From Alicyclobacillaceae bacterium (GTDB taxonomy: Bacteria; Bacillota; Bacilli; Kyrpidiales; Kyrpidiaceae): a stretch of DNA of 64,000 bases. The notes below the pieces were generated by a model, which was given only the letters and a program-made list of their open reading frames with translations, was not told the DNA's origin and searched no databases. The stretch covers positions 1 to 64,000 of the forward strand of contig JASBVN010000010.1 in assembly GCA_029961045.1 (NCBI GenBank). The letters are read 5' to 3'. A program made the translations under genes and the position numbers. This document shows, piece by piece, positions 1 to 11,232 of this stretch (position 1 is its first letter; every line of letters starts with the position of its first letter).

Positions 1-2409
1 GACCTTCGCAACGGTGGAAACCTCTTCACCGTCCTTCAAGGAGATCAGCTTGACCCCTTGGGTATTGCGACCCAAAGTCGAAATCTCCTTGACGTGCATC
101 CGGATGGCCACCCCTGTGGTGGTAATCAACATGAGATCGTCGTCCTCCCGGACCATTTTCAATCCCACCACGTGGCCGTTCCGCGAAGTGACATGAAGGG
201 TTTTGATGCCTTTTCCTCCGCGGCTTTGCTGACGGTATTCGGAAATCGGCGTCCGTTTTCCGTACCCGCCGCTGGTCACCACCAGGACTTGAGCTTCCGG
301 ATCGACCACATCCATGTCGATCAGCACATCTCCGTCTTCCAGTTCCATCGCTTTCACACCGGCCGCATTCCGGCCCATCGGACGGACATCCGTTTCCGGA
401 AATCGAATCGCCATTCCCTTTTTTGTTCCGACGATGATTTCCCGGTTGCCGTCCGTCCGCCGCACGGCGATCAATTCATCGTGGTTTCGCAGCGTGATGG
501 CCAGAAGTCCTGCCTTGCGGATGTTCTCAAACTCCTGCAAGGCGGTTTTCTTGATGACCCCTTCCCGAGTCGCCATCATCAGGTATTCGCCGGAGCCGAA
601 CGACCGAATTGGAATCACGGCGGAGATCTGTTCCCCCTGTTCGATGTTGAGGAGGTTGATGATCGGCGTTCCCTTCGCCGTCCGGCCCAACTCGGGAATT
701 TCGTAGGCCTTGAGCCGGTACGCCTTTCCTTTGTTCGTGAAGAACAGCAAATAGTTGTGGGACGAGGTAATAAAGAGGTGCTCGACAAAATCCTCTTCCT
801 TCGTCCCCATCGCGGTGATGCCGCGACCTCCCCGCCGCTGACTCCGGTACAACGACATGGGCTGGCGCTTGATGTACCCCTGATGGGAAATGGTAATCGC
901 CACTTCTTCAACTGGAATGAGATCCTCTTCTTCGATTTCCCCTTCGGCGGCGGTGATGCGGGTCTTCCGCTCGTCGGCATATTTTTCGCGGATTTCCAAG
1001 AGTTCCTCTTTGATCACGGCGAGGATTTTTCGCTCATCGGCGAGGATGGAGCGAAGTTCCTGAATTTTTTTAAGCAATTCCGCATGTTCTTCGTCGATTT
1101 TCTCCCGTTCAAGTCCCGTCAAGCGCTGGAGGCGCATATCGAGAATCGCTCCGGCCTGTTCCTCGCTCAGCCGGAACCGCGACATCAATCCGCTCCGGGC
1201 CTCGTCCACCGTGGCCGAATTGCGGATCAACTCGATGACGGCATCGATGTGATCGAGAGCGATCTTCAGCCCTTCCAGAATATGGGCGCGCGCTTCCGCT
1301 TTCCTTAAATCGTACTCGGTCCGCCGGCGGATGACATCCTGCTGGTGGCGCAGGTAATAGTACAGCATTTCCCGAAGGTTCAACACCTGAGGGCGCCCGT
1401 CCACCAGACAGAGCATAATGACGCCGAAGCTGGTTTGCAGGGCCGTATGCTTGAACAAATTGTTCAACACCACCTGGGGTTTGACGTCCCGGCGGAGTTC
1501 GATCACAATCCGCATGCCGCGCCGGTCCGATTCGTCCCGAAGGTCGGTGATGCCGTCCACCTTTTTTTCCCGCACCAATTCAGCAATTTTTTCCACAAGC
1601 CGCGCCTTGTTCACCTGATAGGGAATTTCCGTCACGACAATGCGCACCTTCCCGCCCGGGGCTTCCTCGATGTGGGTTTTCGCCCGGAGCAGGATCGTCC
1701 CGCGACCTGTTCGGTAAGCTTCGCGAATACCCTCCCGGCCGAGGATCAGGGCGCCCGTCGGAAAATCCGGCCCCTTGATGTATCGCATCAAATCGTCCAC
1801 CGTCGCGTCGGGGTGATCGATCAAATGAATCACCCCGTCGATCGCTTCGCCCAAATTGTGAGGCGGAATGTTGGTCGCCATCCCCACGGCGATCCCCGTC
1901 GATCCGTTGACGAGAAGATTGGGGAAGCGGGACGGAAGCACGAGGGGTTCCTTCTCGCTGCCGTCGTAGTTGTCGCCGAAATCGACCGTTTCCTTGCCGA
2001 TATCCCGCAGCAACTCCAGGGCGATTTTGGACAGACGCGCCTCCGTGTAACGCATCGCAGCGGCTCCATCCCCGTCGATGGAGCCGAAATTCCCGTGGCC
2101 GTCGATCAACAAGTAGCGGGTAGAAAAGTCCTGGGCCAGACGCACCAGGGCATCGTACACCGCAGCGTCTCCGTGGGGGTGAAACTTCGCCAGGACCTGT
2201 CCGACGACCCAAGAGGACTTTTTGTAGGGCTTATCCGGCGTCATCCCCAGTTGTTGCATGGCGTACAAAATCCGCCGGTGGACCGGCTTCAGTCCGTCGC
2301 GGACGTCGGGAATCGCCCGACTCACGATCACGCTCATGGCGTAATCGAGAAAAGACTGCCGCAATTCATCGCTGATGTCGACCGGTACGATCTTTCCTGC
2401 ATCCGGCAT
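1..2409 (-). CDS. gyrA: DNA gyrase subunit A (3' end cut by window edge)
   Basis: Subunit A of the type II topoisomerase that introduces negative supercoils; it cleaves and rejoins DNA with GyrB. About 803 codons are present and the frame is still open at base 1, so the C-terminus is missing. The start ATG (2407-2409) opens [10 protein letters not shown]. The catalytic tyrosine is at about residue 121 in [10 protein letters not shown], and the GyrA box QRRGGRG is present, marking gyrase rather than topoisomerase IV; the beta-pinwheel domain follows. The quinolone-determining segment reads [10 protein letters not shown], with Ala at the position that is Ser83 in E. coli. It lies about 80 bp downstream of gyrB on the same strand, probably cotranscribed. 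Product is certain; only the truncated end is unknown. Confidence 0.98.
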   Translation of the reverse strand, partial: MPDAGKIVPVDISDELRQSFLDYAMSVIVSRAIPDVRDGLKPVHRRILYAMQQLGMTPDKPYKKSSWVVGQVLAKFHPHGDAAVYDALVRLAQDFSTRYLLIDGHGNFGSIDGDGAAAMRYTEARLSKIALELLRDIGKETVDFGDNYDGSEKEPLVLPSRFPNLLVNGSTGIAVGMATNIPPHNLGEAIDGVIHLIDHPDATVDDLMRYIKGPDFPTGALILGREGIREAYRTGRGTILLRAKTHIEEAPGGKVRIVVTEIPYQVNKARLVEKIAELVREKKVDGITDLRDESDRRGMRIVIELRRDVKPQVVLNNLFKHTALQTSFGVIMLCLVDGRPQVLNLREMLYYYLRHQQDVIRRRTEYDLRKAEARAHILEGLKIALDHIDAVIELIRNSATVDEARSGLMSRFRLSEEQAGAILDMRLQRLTGLEREKIDEEHAELLKKIQELRSILADERKILAVIKEELLEIREKYADERKTRITAAEGEIEEEDLIPVEEVAITISHQGYIKRQPMSLYRSQRRGGRGITAMGTKEEDFVEHLFITSSHNYLLFFTNKGKAYRLKAYEIPELGRTAKGTPIINLLNIEQGEQISAVIPIRSFGSGEYLMMATREGVIKKTALQEFENIRKAGLLAITLRNHDELIAVRRTDGNREIIVGTKKGMAIRFPETDVRPMGRNAAGVKAMELEDGDVLIDMDVVDPEAQVLVVTSGGYGKRTPISEYRQQSRGGKGIKTLHVTSRNGHVVGLKMVREDDDLMLITTTGVAIRMHVKEISTLGRNTQGVKLISLKDGEEVSTVAKV

Positions 2410-2486
2410 TCCGTTCCCTCCCCGTCCGTCGTTCCTCGGCGATTCCCGCGGGCCGAACTTTCCGGTCCCGGGTCACGCGTTCCGGG

Positions 2487-4421
<1,935 letters not shown>

Positions 4422-4450
4422 TCATTCGGGCGCCACGGTCAGGACCGGAA

Positions 4451-4481
4451 CAACAAAAAAGAAGCCTGAACCGATTCAGGC
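4451..4481 (-). terminator. Intrinsic terminator in the remB-gyrB gap, possible gyrB attenuator
   Basis: On the minus strand GCCTGAA-type arms (4464-4470 and 4475-4481) form a perfect 7-bp stem with a 4-nt loop, followed by TTCTTTTTTG. It ends transcripts coming from the dnaA-remB side. Because a promoter candidate (4506-4534) lies upstream of it, it would also sit inside the gyrB leader. Read-through or attenuation is inference. Confidence 0.75.
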
Positions 4482-4505
4482 ACCGGAAGAACGCTAGCGT
4501 TTCAA

Positions 4506-4534
4506 ATTTTAACATATGGCGCGGTAAAGCGCAA
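4506..4534 (-). promoter_or_regulatory. Candidate sigma-A promoter for gyrB-gyrA
   Basis: Minus-strand TTGCGC, 17-bp spacer, TAAAAT. Predicted transcription would begin near 4499, beside the 12-bp palindrome AACGCTAGCGTT (4490-4501), giving a leader of about 100 nt before gyrB. Confidence 0.55.
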
Positions 4535-4564
4535 AAATGGCTTCCTCCGCGCCTTGAGGCGAAC

Positions 4565-4837
4565 CTACGAATCGGGGTCGGTGATGTAACCGGCCCTCTT
4601 TTTCAGCGTAATGGAAGAGATGGGTGAAACATACACCTTCCGGGTGGTCACCACCACCGATTTGGCCGATTTCGGGTCAGAGGGCTCAATGCGGACGACG
4701 AACCCCTCCTCCTCGGAGATGCGGAGAAAATCGCGGGTATCCTCGCACACTTCGCTCGTCTTGACATCGAGGATGACCACCACCTCTTTGGCCGGAACCA
4801 TGACATCTCCGCCGAGATGAATAAACAAGGTCGCCAC
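4565..4837 (-). CDS. remB: Extracellular matrix regulator RemB (DUF370)
   Basis: Small DUF370 protein of 90 aa starting MATLFIHLGGDVMVP, the typical N-terminus of the family. In Bacillus subtilis the homologue (YaaB/RemB) lies between recF and gyrB, exactly the position seen here, and influences biofilm matrix gene expression together with RemA. No enzymatic motif is visible. It is 44 bp downstream of recF on the same strand and followed by an intrinsic terminator, so it is probably the last gene of the dnaA-dnaN-yaaA-recF-remB transcript. Confidence 0.93.
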   Translation of the reverse strand: MATLFIHLGGDVMVPAKEVVVILDVKTSEVCEDTRDFLRISEEEGFVVRIEPSDPKSAKSVVVTTRKVYVSPISSITLKKRAGYITDPDS

Positions 4838-4881
4838 TCCTTTTTCCGTGAACTTTGGGCCTCCGGCCGGAGGAGAGGCTC

Positions 4882-5997
4882 CTACCGCCCGGAGATGAAG
4901 GTGACGCGGCCCTGGGAAATGCGGAAAACCCGCAAATCGGAAGCAATGGTTTCCAACACTCCGAGGGAGGTAGAAGTGACAAAGGTCTGCACTTTGGAAC
5001 CCATAGCGGATACCAAGTGGATCTGACGCGCTTCGTCCAGCTCGGACAGTACGTCGTCGAGCAGCAGGACGGGATACTCGCCGACTTCCTCCCGAATCAG
5101 TTCGATCTCGGCCAGCTTCAGCGCGAGGGCGGCGGTGCGTTGCTGGCCTTGGGAGCCGAAGGTGCCCGCCGGGCGGCCGTTAATGAGAATCTGAACCTCG
5201 TCCCGGTGAGGTCCGACCGTAGTCGAGCCCCGGAGAAGGTCGGTCGCCCGCCGGGCGGCCAAATGGCGGCGGAGGGCGTCTTCCAAGGTCTCAGGAGTCC
5301 ACGGTTCTGGGACGCTCTCGTACGCCAACGAAAGTTCCTCCCGGCCTCCGCTGATTTGTTCGTGAATCTGCCGGGCGTATCGCTCCAGGGTCTGCACGAA
5401 CCGGTGACGCCGCAAGACAATCCGGCCGGCGTAAAAAACCAACTGTTCGTCCCACACCTCGAGGGATCGCTCCAAAGCCGGATCGCGGCGCCCCGAGGAC
5501 TGTCTCAGCAAGTGATTCCGTTGGGCCAAAATCCGGAGATACTGCTGGAGGTCGTGAAGGTAAACCGGGCTGACCTGGCCGATTTCCATGTCGAGGAACC
5601 GCCGGCGAACGCTCGGACCGCCCTTGATCAGTTGCAGGTCCTCCGGTGTAAAGAGGACGACATTCAGATGTCCCACATAGTCGCTGATCCGCCTGCGTTC
5701 CACGCCGCCGACCCAAGCCTGTTTTCCCCGGGAGGTCAGGCGGAGGGACAGGGCAACCCGGTTGCTGCGGCGGCGGACCACCCCCGACACAGCGGCTTCA
5801 TCCGATCCCCACTGAATCATGTCCAGCGAACGGTGTGTGCGATGAGACTTGGTCAGCGCCAGCACGGCGATGGCTTCCAACAGATTGGTTTTTCCCTGGG
5901 CGTTTTCGCCGATAAACACGTTGACGGGCGCATCCGTGGACAGATCCAGCTCCCCATAGTTTCGGAACCTCCGCAGAGCGATCGATTCGAGGAACAC
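4882..5997 (-). CDS. recF: DNA replication and repair protein RecF
   Basis: SMC-like ATPase, 371 aa, that with RecO and RecR loads RecA at gaps in damaged replication forks. The Walker A motif GENAQGKTN is near residue 33, the signature region includes FGSQGQQRTAALAL, and the Walker B/D-loop is LLLDDVLSELDEARQ near the C-terminus. The start is GTG (MFLESIALRRFRNYG), the standard RecF opening, 6 bp after the yaaA stop. The gene is part of the dnaA-dnaN-yaaA-recF-remB cluster. Confidence 0.97.
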   Translation of the reverse strand: MFLESIALRRFRNYGELDLSTDAPVNVFIGENAQGKTNLLEAIAVLALTKSHRTHRSLDMIQWGSDEAAVSGVVRRRSNRVALSLRLTSRGKQAWVGGVERRRISDYVGHLNVVLFTPEDLQLIKGGPSVRRRFLDMEIGQVSPVYLHDLQQYLRILAQRNHLLRQSSGRRDPALERSLEVWDEQLVFYAGRIVLRRHRFVQTLERYARQIHEQISGGREELSLAYESVPEPWTPETLEDALRRHLAARRATDLLRGSTTVGPHRDEVQILINGRPAGTFGSQGQQRTAALALKLAEIELIREEVGEYPVLLLDDVLSELDEARQIHLVSAMGSKVQTFVTSTSLGVLETIASDLRVFRISQGRVTFISGR

Positions 5998-6003
5998 GGC
6001 CGA

Positions 6004-6225
6004 TCAATCTCCGCGAATCCGCCACGAACCCGCCTCGGGACAGGTGACGACATCGCCCGGATACAGCTTTCGCCCGCGCCGCGTTTCCCGTTCGCCGTTG
6101 ACGAAAACCGCATTTTCTTCGAGATAGGATTTCGCCGCTCCTCCGGTAGGAACCACCCGCATCCGTTTCAGCAATTGACCGAGGGTGATGAATCCATTCG
6201 TCACGACGACCTCTTTCTCCTGCAT
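6004..6225 (-). CDS. yaaA: S4-domain RNA-binding protein YaaA
   Basis: S4 RNA-binding domain protein of 73 aa occupying the conserved slot between dnaN and recF. The S4 core is visible as ITLGQLLKRMRVVPTGGAAK followed by VFVNGERETRRGRKLYPGD. The B. subtilis homologue (YaaA/RlbA) has been linked to large ribosomal subunit maturation, and RNA binding is expected here. It ends 6 bp before recF and starts 17 bp after the dnaN stop, so it is very likely cotranscribed. Confidence 0.93.
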   Translation of the reverse strand: MQEKEVVVTNGFITLGQLLKRMRVVPTGGAAKSYLEENAVFVNGERETRRGRKLYPGDVVTCPEAGSWRIRGD

Positions 6226-6242
6226 GGCCGGTCTCCGTCCTC

Positions 6243-7373
6243 CTACACGGTACGCACGGGCAGCACCAAATGCAAGTAAGGCAAATCGTCCGCCGGGCGG
6301 AGGATCATGGGACTCATGGAACCGGTGAAGTCGATGACCAATTGATCGCCGTCAACGGAACGCGCGGCATCCATCATGTATTTTGCATTGAAGGCGATAC
6401 TGAGCGGCTCCCCTTCCAGGCGCTCCGCCGGGAGCGTCTCCGACACGCGGCCGATTTCCTGGGAACTGGTACTGATTTCCACCTGATCACCCACGATCTG
6501 GAGGCGCACCACGTGATTTTGCGTATCCCGGGCGATGAGGTGGGCCCGGTCGAGGGCTCCCAGGAATGCGGACCGGTTGATGTAAAGCCGGGTTTTGAAC
6601 TGGGTCGGGATGATTTTAGAAGTGTCCGGGTACTGTCCTTCCAGCAGACGGGAATAAAAACGCGTCTGCGGTGCGTGAACCAACATCTGATGGTCGGCGA
6701 AAACCAGGTCGATGAGGCGGTCGTCATCCGGCAGGAGCCGGAACAATTCCTGCATGCTTTTGCCCGGGACAACGGCCTGCCTGCGTTCTCCCGAATCGGG
6801 AACTTCTAGGAAAAGGGTCCGGGTGGCCAGACGGTGACTGTCGGTTGCCACCAGCGTCAGGGACTCGGCGTCGAAGGTTAGGCAGATTCCCGTCAACACC
6901 GGCCGGGTGTCCTCTGTGGCGACGGCGACGATCGTTTGGCGGATGGCCTCTTTTAAAACATCGCTCTGCAAGGTGAGCGATGCCGCAGGAGGCAACTGGG
7001 GCAATTTAGGAAACTCTTCGGGGTCCTGGCCGTGGAGCGTGAATTCCACCGACCCGGAGCGGAGGGTCGCAGAAAAATTTGATTCTACAGTAAGATCCAC
7101 CCAGGGGTCGGGAAGCTTGCGCACCAGTTCGGAAATATATTTCGCGCTCAAAACAATTGATCCCGGTTCTTCGATGTCCAGGATTTCCTGTTGTTCTGAG
7201 GGAATCCAAGTCTCGATGCCGATTTCGAGATCGGTGGCGAGAAGGCGGAGGCCTGTCTCACCCGCCGCGAAGTGGATGCCGCTTAGAATGGGTAAGGTGC
7301 TGCGGGTTGAAACGGCTTTCTGTACCTGTTGCAGAGCAGCGGCGAGTTGAGCTTGTTGGACGCGCAGTTTCAT
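6243..7373 (-). CDS. dnaN: DNA polymerase III beta subunit (sliding clamp)
   Basis: Processivity clamp of the replicative polymerase, 376 aa, normal length. It begins MKLRVQQAQLAAALQQVQKAV and contains the three repeated clamp folds; the end YLHLVLPVRTV is the standard C-terminal signature. The protein dimerises as a ring around DNA and binds polymerase, DnaA regulators and repair proteins through its hydrophobic cleft. It follows dnaA after a 234-bp gap that holds DnaA boxes and a trio-like repeat, so it may be transcribed both from dnaA and from its own promoter. Confidence 0.98.
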   Translation of the reverse strand: MKLRVQQAQLAAALQQVQKAVSTRSTLPILSGIHFAAGETGLRLLATDLEIGIETWIPSEQQEILDIEEPGSIVLSAKYISELVRKLPDPWVDLTVESNFSATLRSGSVEFTLHGQDPEEFPKLPQLPPAASLTLQSDVLKEAIRQTIVAVATEDTRPVLTGICLTFDAESLTLVATDSHRLATRTLFLEVPDSGERRQAVVPGKSMQELFRLLPDDDRLIDLVFADHQMLVHAPQTRFYSRLLEGQYPDTSKIIPTQFKTRLYINRSAFLGALDRAHLIARDTQNHVVRLQIVGDQVEISTSSQEIGRVSETLPAERLEGEPLSIAFNAKYMMDAARSVDGDQLVIDFTGSMSPMILRPADDLPYLHLVLPVRTV

Positions 7374-7607
7374 CGACGGATGGTCCCCCTTTGAGAGTTG
7401 CGGCGGCTGTCATAAATCCGCCGGTCGAAGCATACGGTTGTGGCAAGAGGTAGAGGTAGTAGAAGTAATTTTCTTAGGTCGTCCTCGTAAATCTAAGGTC
7501 TGTGGATTTGTGGACATGTCCCCGCACTCCCGGCCCGGCGGAAGGGGCGGTTGTGTACAATCGTGTGGACGGTGTGGCCGGGCGAGTTGTCCCCATGTGG
7601 ATAAACG
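7374..7607. other. oriC, dnaA-dnaN part: DnaA boxes and candidate unwinding region
   Basis: This intergenic stretch carries TGTGGATAA (7596-7604, perfect, minus orientation) and weaker boxes TGTGGATTT (7501-7509), TGTGGACAT (7509-7517) and TGTGGACGG (7564-7572). Further from dnaA the plus strand reads TAGAGGTAGTAGAAGTAA (7451-7468), a 3-nt repeat resembling the DnaA-trio element of B. subtilis oriC. A locally AT-rich stretch adjoins it. The arrangement matches the unwinding half of a bipartite Bacillus-type origin. Confidence 0.8.
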
Positions 7608-8960
7608 TCAGGAGTGCAAGAGCCGTTCTTTGATCAGGTTCACCGCTTCGCGAAGATCGGGATCGCTCTCGAGTGCGCCGGCGATTTTTTCGTGCGCGTG
7701 GATGACGGTGGTGTGATCCCTTCCTCCAAATTCCATGCCGATGCGGGGCAAGGACAGGGACGTCAGCTCCCGAGCCAGATACATCGCGATCTGGCGTGGA
7801 AACGCCACGGCTTTTGTCCGTTTTTTGGCCTTCAGGTCTTCTGTTTTGAGCGAAAAGAACTCGGCCACCGCCTTTTGGATGTCGGCGACGGTTACGGTTT
7901 TGCCGCGGTCGGCGCTGATGATGTCCTTGAGGGCTTCGGCCGCCAATTCAGCGGTCATGTCGCGGTTGATCACCGAAGAATACGCCACAACCCGGATGAG
8001 GGCGCCTTCTAGTTCCCGGATGTTGGTGCTGATTTTGGATGCGATGTACGTAATGACGTCTTCGCCGATGTCCAGGCCTTCTGCTTTCGCCTTTTTTCGA
8101 AGGATGGCCACCCGGGTTTCAAAATCCGGGGGTTGAATATCCGTGATGAGCCCGGATTCGAATCGAGACCGCAAACGGTCTTCGAGGGTTGGGATCTCCT
8201 TGGGAGGCCGGTCACTGGAGATGACGATTTGTTTTCCCTCTAAATGCAACGTGTTAAAGGTATGGAAGAACTCTTCTTGGGTTTGTTCTTTTCCGGCTAG
8301 GAATTGAATGTCGTCGATCAACAGGATGTCCACCGAGCGATAGCGGTTGCGAAATTCGGGCACCGTTTTATATAAGATGGCGTTGATGAATTCATTGGTG
8401 AATTTTTCCGTAGATATATATACGACGCGTTTTTCGGGATGATGGCGAAGAACGTAATGACCGATGGCCTGCATTAGGTGGGTTTTCCCGAGGCCGACCC
8501 CGCCGTAAATAAACAGCGGATTGTACGACTTGGACGGTTCTTCGGCGACCGCGAGGCAGGCTGCGTGGGCAAAACGGTTGTTCTCCCCCACGACGAAGCT
8601 TTCAAAGGTGTATTTGCTGCTCAGCTGTGGAGGCGGAAAATCGGGCTCTCCGGGGGTCGCCGCCGGTTCCGCCCGATCGATCCGCTCTTCTTTGGGTTGG
8701 GCGGGGACGGAATCGGGCAAAACAAACCGGACGTATAACGGAGTTTTGCTGATGGTATAAAGGGCTTCCTGAAAGAGCGGCGTGTAATGGCGTTCCAGCC
8801 AGTCCCGGGTCAACATGTTCGGGACGCGGACCACGAGGGTGTCGGCGTCCAGAGCCACAGGAGAAGCTTTCTGGAGCCATGTTTCGAAGGTGTTTGGACT
8901 GATCTGGGTTCGGAGAATGGACAGGGAGCGCTCCCACAACTCGACGGCTCGGGGATCCAT
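7608..8960 (-). CDS. dnaA: Chromosomal replication initiator DnaA
   Basis: AAA+ initiator, 450 aa. Domain I covers about residues 1-80 ([16 protein letters not shown]). Domain III carries Walker [16 protein letters not shown] and Walker [15 protein letters not shown] followed by the QEEFFHTFN sensor region. Domain IV has the DNA-binding signature [16 protein letters not shown]. The ATG is preceded by AAGGAGGAA at suitable distance. DnaA boxes flank the gene on both sides, consistent with origin binding and autoregulation. Confidence 0.99.
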   Translation of the reverse strand: MDPRAVELWERSLSILRTQISPNTFETWLQKASPVALDADTLVVRVPNMLTRDWLERHYTPLFQEALYTISKTPLYVRFVLPDSVPAQPKEERIDRAEPAATPGEPDFPPPQLSSKYTFESFVVGENNRFAHAACLAVAEEPSKSYNPLFIYGGVGLGKTHLMQAIGHYVLRHHPEKRVVYISTEKFTNEFINAILYKTVPEFRNRYRSVDILLIDDIQFLAGKEQTQEEFFHTFNTLHLEGKQIVISSDRPPKEIPTLEDRLRSRFESGLITDIQPPDFETRVAILRKKAKAEGLDIGEDVITYIASKISTNIRELEGALIRVVAYSSVINRDMTAELAAEALKDIISADRGKTVTVADIQKAVAEFFSLKTEDLKAKKRTKAVAFPRQIAMYLARELTSLSLPRIGMEFGGRDHTTVIHAHEKIAGALESDPDLREAVNLIKERLLHS

Positions 8961-9379
8961 GGCGAAGCTTTCCTCCTTGAGTGAAAAACATGCGCGTCAT
9001 AGGTTTTATCCACAAGTCATCGGCGGTTGTGCACAGAATCTGTGGATAACAAGAAGGGTGGAGACGGCGGTTTTTTCGGCGGTGTCCTCATTTTTTGTCG
9101 AACTCTGTGGATAATTGTCGTGCGGTTGTCCACAGTGTGAATATGTTTTCCACAAAGTTATCCACAGGTGTGGGCAAATGACCGGGACAGGTGCCAGTTA
9201 TCCACGGAGAAGTAGTTCCATGATAACAAAATCTTTTCCTTTCCCCAAAAGGGGATTCGGTTCGTTATCCACAGTTACACACTTTTCTCGCCCTCGTTCG
9301 ATCACAGGCTGTGGATTGTGGATAAGTTTGTGAATCGGATTTTGTCGAAGAAGTGGTGCGGTGTGACGGCGGTCAGCGG
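8961..9379. other. oriC, upstream DnaA-box cluster
   Basis: This gap between dnaA and rpmH holds several perfect DnaA boxes: TTATCCACA at 9006-9014, 9158-9166 and 9265-9273, and the reverse form TGTGGATAA at 9041-9049, 9106-9114 and 9317-9325. One-mismatch boxes are TTGTCCACA (9126-9134), TTTTCCACA (9146-9154), TTATCCACG (9198-9206) and TGTGGATTG (9310-9318). Gene direction switches here (dnaA leftward, rpmH rightward), as expected where the replichores diverge. The dnaA promoter must lie here too, but no clear -35/-10 pair was found. Confidence 0.92.
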
Positions 9380-9409
9380 TTGACACGGTCTCCGGCCGAG
9401 CGCTAGAAT
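9380..9409 (+). promoter_or_regulatory. Promoter of rpmH
   Basis: Consensus TTGACA (9380-9385), 18-bp spacer and TAGAAT (9404-9409), with a second TAGAAT 10 bp further on (9414-9419). It lies 40-70 bp upstream of the rpmH start. Confidence 0.8.
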
Positions 9410-9451
9410 GGCGTAGAATGGACGCGTATGCGGCGAAATGGAGGTGTGAGT

Positions 9452-9586
9452 GTGAAGCCGACGTACCAACCGAACGTGCGCCACCGGAAAAAAGTGCACG
9501 GGTTCCGGAAGCGGATGAAAACGGCCAACGGACGGAAAGTCCTTCGCGCCCGTCGCAGAAAAGGTAGAAAGGTCTTGTCTGCCTGA
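9452..9586 (+). CDS. rpmH: 50S ribosomal protein L34 (bL34)
   Basis: Small, very basic ribosomal protein of 44 aa. The reading frame starts with GTG ([18 protein letters not shown]) and ends GRKVLSA, matching the family end to end. A ribosome-binding site GGAGGTG (9440-9446) precedes it by 5 nt; an upstream in-frame GTG (9446) would overlap that site and is less likely. It is the first rightward gene after oriC and is closed by its own terminator directly after the stop. Confidence 0.97.
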   Translation: MKPTYQPNVRHRKKVHGFRKRMKTANGRKVLRARRRKGRKVLSA

Positions 9587-9609
9587 GGCCACGCGGATGT
9601 GGCCTTTTT
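9587..9609 (+). terminator. Intrinsic terminator after rpmH
   Basis: GGCCAC (9587-9592), 6-nt loop, GTGGCC (9599-9604), then TTTTT. It starts right after the rpmH stop and separates rpmH from rnpA. Confidence 0.85.
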
Positions 9610-9636
9610 CTTCGCGAAGGACCGGTTGAATTCGGG

Positions 9637-9664
9637 TTTACGTCGCGATCGCGTCCGTTATACT
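9637..9664 (+). promoter_or_regulatory. Candidate promoter of rnpA
   Basis: TTTACG (9637-9642), 16-bp spacer, TATACT (9659-9664). Its place downstream of the rpmH terminator and about 30 bp upstream of rnpA supports use. Confidence 0.6.
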
Positions 9665-9692
9665 GATAGATGGACGAAAGATAGGGGTGGCC

Positions 9693-10109
9693 ATGCGCCC
9701 AGAGAACCGACTGCGGAGCCGAACGGATTTTCGCCGGGTCTTTCAACAGGGACATGCCGTGGCCAACCGGGACCTCGTCGTGTACGCCCTGGATCGGGGA
9801 GACGGGGAACCTTGGCGCGCGGGCTTTTCTGTAAGCAAGAAAATCGGCAAGGCTGTGGTTCGGAATACCGTGAAGCGTCGACTGCGGGAGGCGGTCCGGG
9901 CGGAAAGCGACGGAATCGCACCGGGCTGGGATCTCGTTTGGATCGCCAGGCCGGGATGCCGGGAAATGCCGTTTGAGCGATTGCGCCGGTCGGTCCGGCA
10001 GCTTCTGGATCGCCTGGGGAGAGACCGGCGGGAGGGCCGGTGGCGGAAGCGCAAGCGGGAAAAGGTTGCGGCATCCGGCTTGGGCAAGAGGGAGGCGGGG
10101 CGCCGGTGA
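9693..10109 (+). CDS. rnpA: Ribonuclease P protein component
   Basis: Protein cofactor of RNase P, which removes 5' leaders of pre-tRNAs. About 138 aa from ATG 9693 ([20 protein letters not shown]); a GTG two codons upstream (9687) is the alternative start. The core shows [23 protein letters not shown], the conserved RNR-type RNA-binding helix. The C-terminus after about residue 110 is an Arg/Lys-rich tail longer than in B. subtilis RnpA. The stop overlaps the GTG start of yidD. Confidence 0.95.
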   Translation: MRPENRLRSRTDFRRVFQQGHAVANRDLVVYALDRGDGEPWRAGFSVSKKIGKAVVRNTVKRRLREAVRAESDGIAPGWDLVWIARPGCREMPFERLRRSVRQLLDRLGRDRREGRWRKRKREKVAASGLGKREAGRR

Positions 10110-10330
10110 AACACGTGCTGGTGTGGTTGTTGCGCGGTTACCAGCGGTTCATTTCTCCGGCCAAGCCCCCGTCCTGTCGTTTCTATCCCAGTTGCTCTGA
10201 ATATGCGGTCCAGGCGATCACTGTCCACGGCGCGTGGCGGGGCTCGTGGCTCGCTGTTCGAAGATTGTTGAAATGCGGGCCCTGGCATCCGGGAGGATAT
10301 GATCCGGTGCCGCCGAGGGACCACCGGTGA
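10106..10330 (+). CDS. yidD: Membrane protein insertion efficiency factor YidD
   Basis: 74-aa protein thought to assist YidC-dependent membrane insertion. It starts at GTG 10106, overlapping the rnpA stop, and is preceded by a purine-rich GGGAGGCGGGG site. Conserved features are YQRFISP near residue 12, the cysteine motif [12 protein letters not shown] and [12 protein letters not shown]. The order rnpA-yidD-yidC is standard. A longer upstream in-frame extension adds no conserved residues. Confidence 0.94.
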   Translation: MKHVLVWLLRGYQRFISPAKPPSCRFYPSCSEYAVQAITVHGAWRGSWLAVRRLLKCGPWHPGGYDPVPPRDHR

Positions 10331-10351
10331 GCGATAAAGGGGGATGTATGG

Positions 10352-11095
10352 TTGGCTAATCGGCGAAAGGGTCTGTTTTTTGGGATCCTCGGGTTCTTGG
10401 GCCTGCTGATCACGGGTTGCGCGGCGACGGACACCGCCGTCCCTTTGGACCGGTCAGGGCCTTGGGGAAAATTCGTCGGATGGTTTTCCGACGGAATCGA
10501 TTTGTTCGCCCGGTGGACCCACGATTACGGAATTGCCATTCTCGTGGTCACCATCATCGTTCGACTGATTACATTGCCGTTGTTTTTGCGGCAGATGAAA
10601 TATTCCAAGATTGTGCAAGAAATGCAGCCGCAACTGCAAAAGATCCGCGAAAAGTACAAGGGCAACCCGCAAAAAATAAACGAAGAAACGGTGAAACTGA
10701 TTCAACAAACGGGAGTCAATCCGATGGCCGGCTGCTTGCCGACCTTGATTCAACTTCCCGTTTTGTGGGCCTTGTATCAAGCGATCCTCTCCAACCCGAT
10801 GTTGCGGACGCACAAGTTCTTGGGTTTGATTCCGCTGGGACAGCCGGACCATTACTTCTTGCTTCCGGTGATCGCGGCGGCGACCACCTACATCCAGTCG
10901 AAAATGATGCTGGCCGGTAATGATCCGCAACAGCGGATGATGCTGGTCTTCATGCCCGCGGTGGTCTTTGTCGGGGCCGTTTCGCTGCCGTCGGCTTTGG
11001 CCCTGTATTGGATATACGGAAACCTGTTGACCATCGTGCAGTATTATTTCTTTGTAAAAAGGAACCGTCCAGGGGTCGAAAAGGAAACGCCGTGA
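10352..11095 (+). CDS. yidC: Membrane protein insertase YidC/OxaA (SpoIIIJ type)
   Basis: Lipoprotein-type YidC insertase, 247 aa. It has a lipoprotein signal with lipobox LITGC near residue 20, followed by transmembrane segments (IAILVVTIIVRLITLPLF, ATTYI..., VVFVGAVSLPSALALYWI) and the amphipathic KYSKIVQEMQPQLQKIREKY helix with FLRQMKYSK. The start is TTG 10352 with AAGGGGG 8 nt upstream; nearby ATGs are out of frame. The product inserts membrane proteins and, as SpoIIIJ in Bacillus, is needed for forespore sigma-G activity. The partner gene jag, usually next, is absent. Confidence 0.95.
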   Translation: MANRRKGLFFGILGFLGLLITGCAATDTAVPLDRSGPWGKFVGWFSDGIDLFARWTHDYGIAILVVTIIVRLITLPLFLRQMKYSKIVQEMQPQLQKIREKYKGNPQKINEETVKLIQQTGVNPMAGCLPTLIQLPVLWALYQAILSNPMLRTHKFLGLIPLGQPDHYFLLPVIAAATTYIQSKMMLAGNDPQQRMMLVFMPAVVFVGAVSLPSALALYWIYGNLLTIVQYYFFVKRNRPGVEKETP

Positions 11096-11232
11096 GTCTT
11101 CCGCCGGTCCGGAGGAGACCGGTTGCGACGGCGCTGCAATCGCCGGCGAGGGGAACTGTCTTCGGATGGGACCACCTCGTCGTTCTGTTCTTATTCGTCT
11201 CCGAGGCCGTCGGCCTAAAAGGGGGGTCCGGA

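Noticed and set aside
58-1308. Plus-strand 416-codon frame over gyrA
   Set aside because: Antisense shadow of the gyrase A coding sequence without motifs or a ribosome-binding site.
9001-9379. CRISPR-like array from repeated 9-mers
   Set aside because: The repeats are DnaA boxes in both orientations with irregular spacing; no uniform repeat-spacer structure exists.
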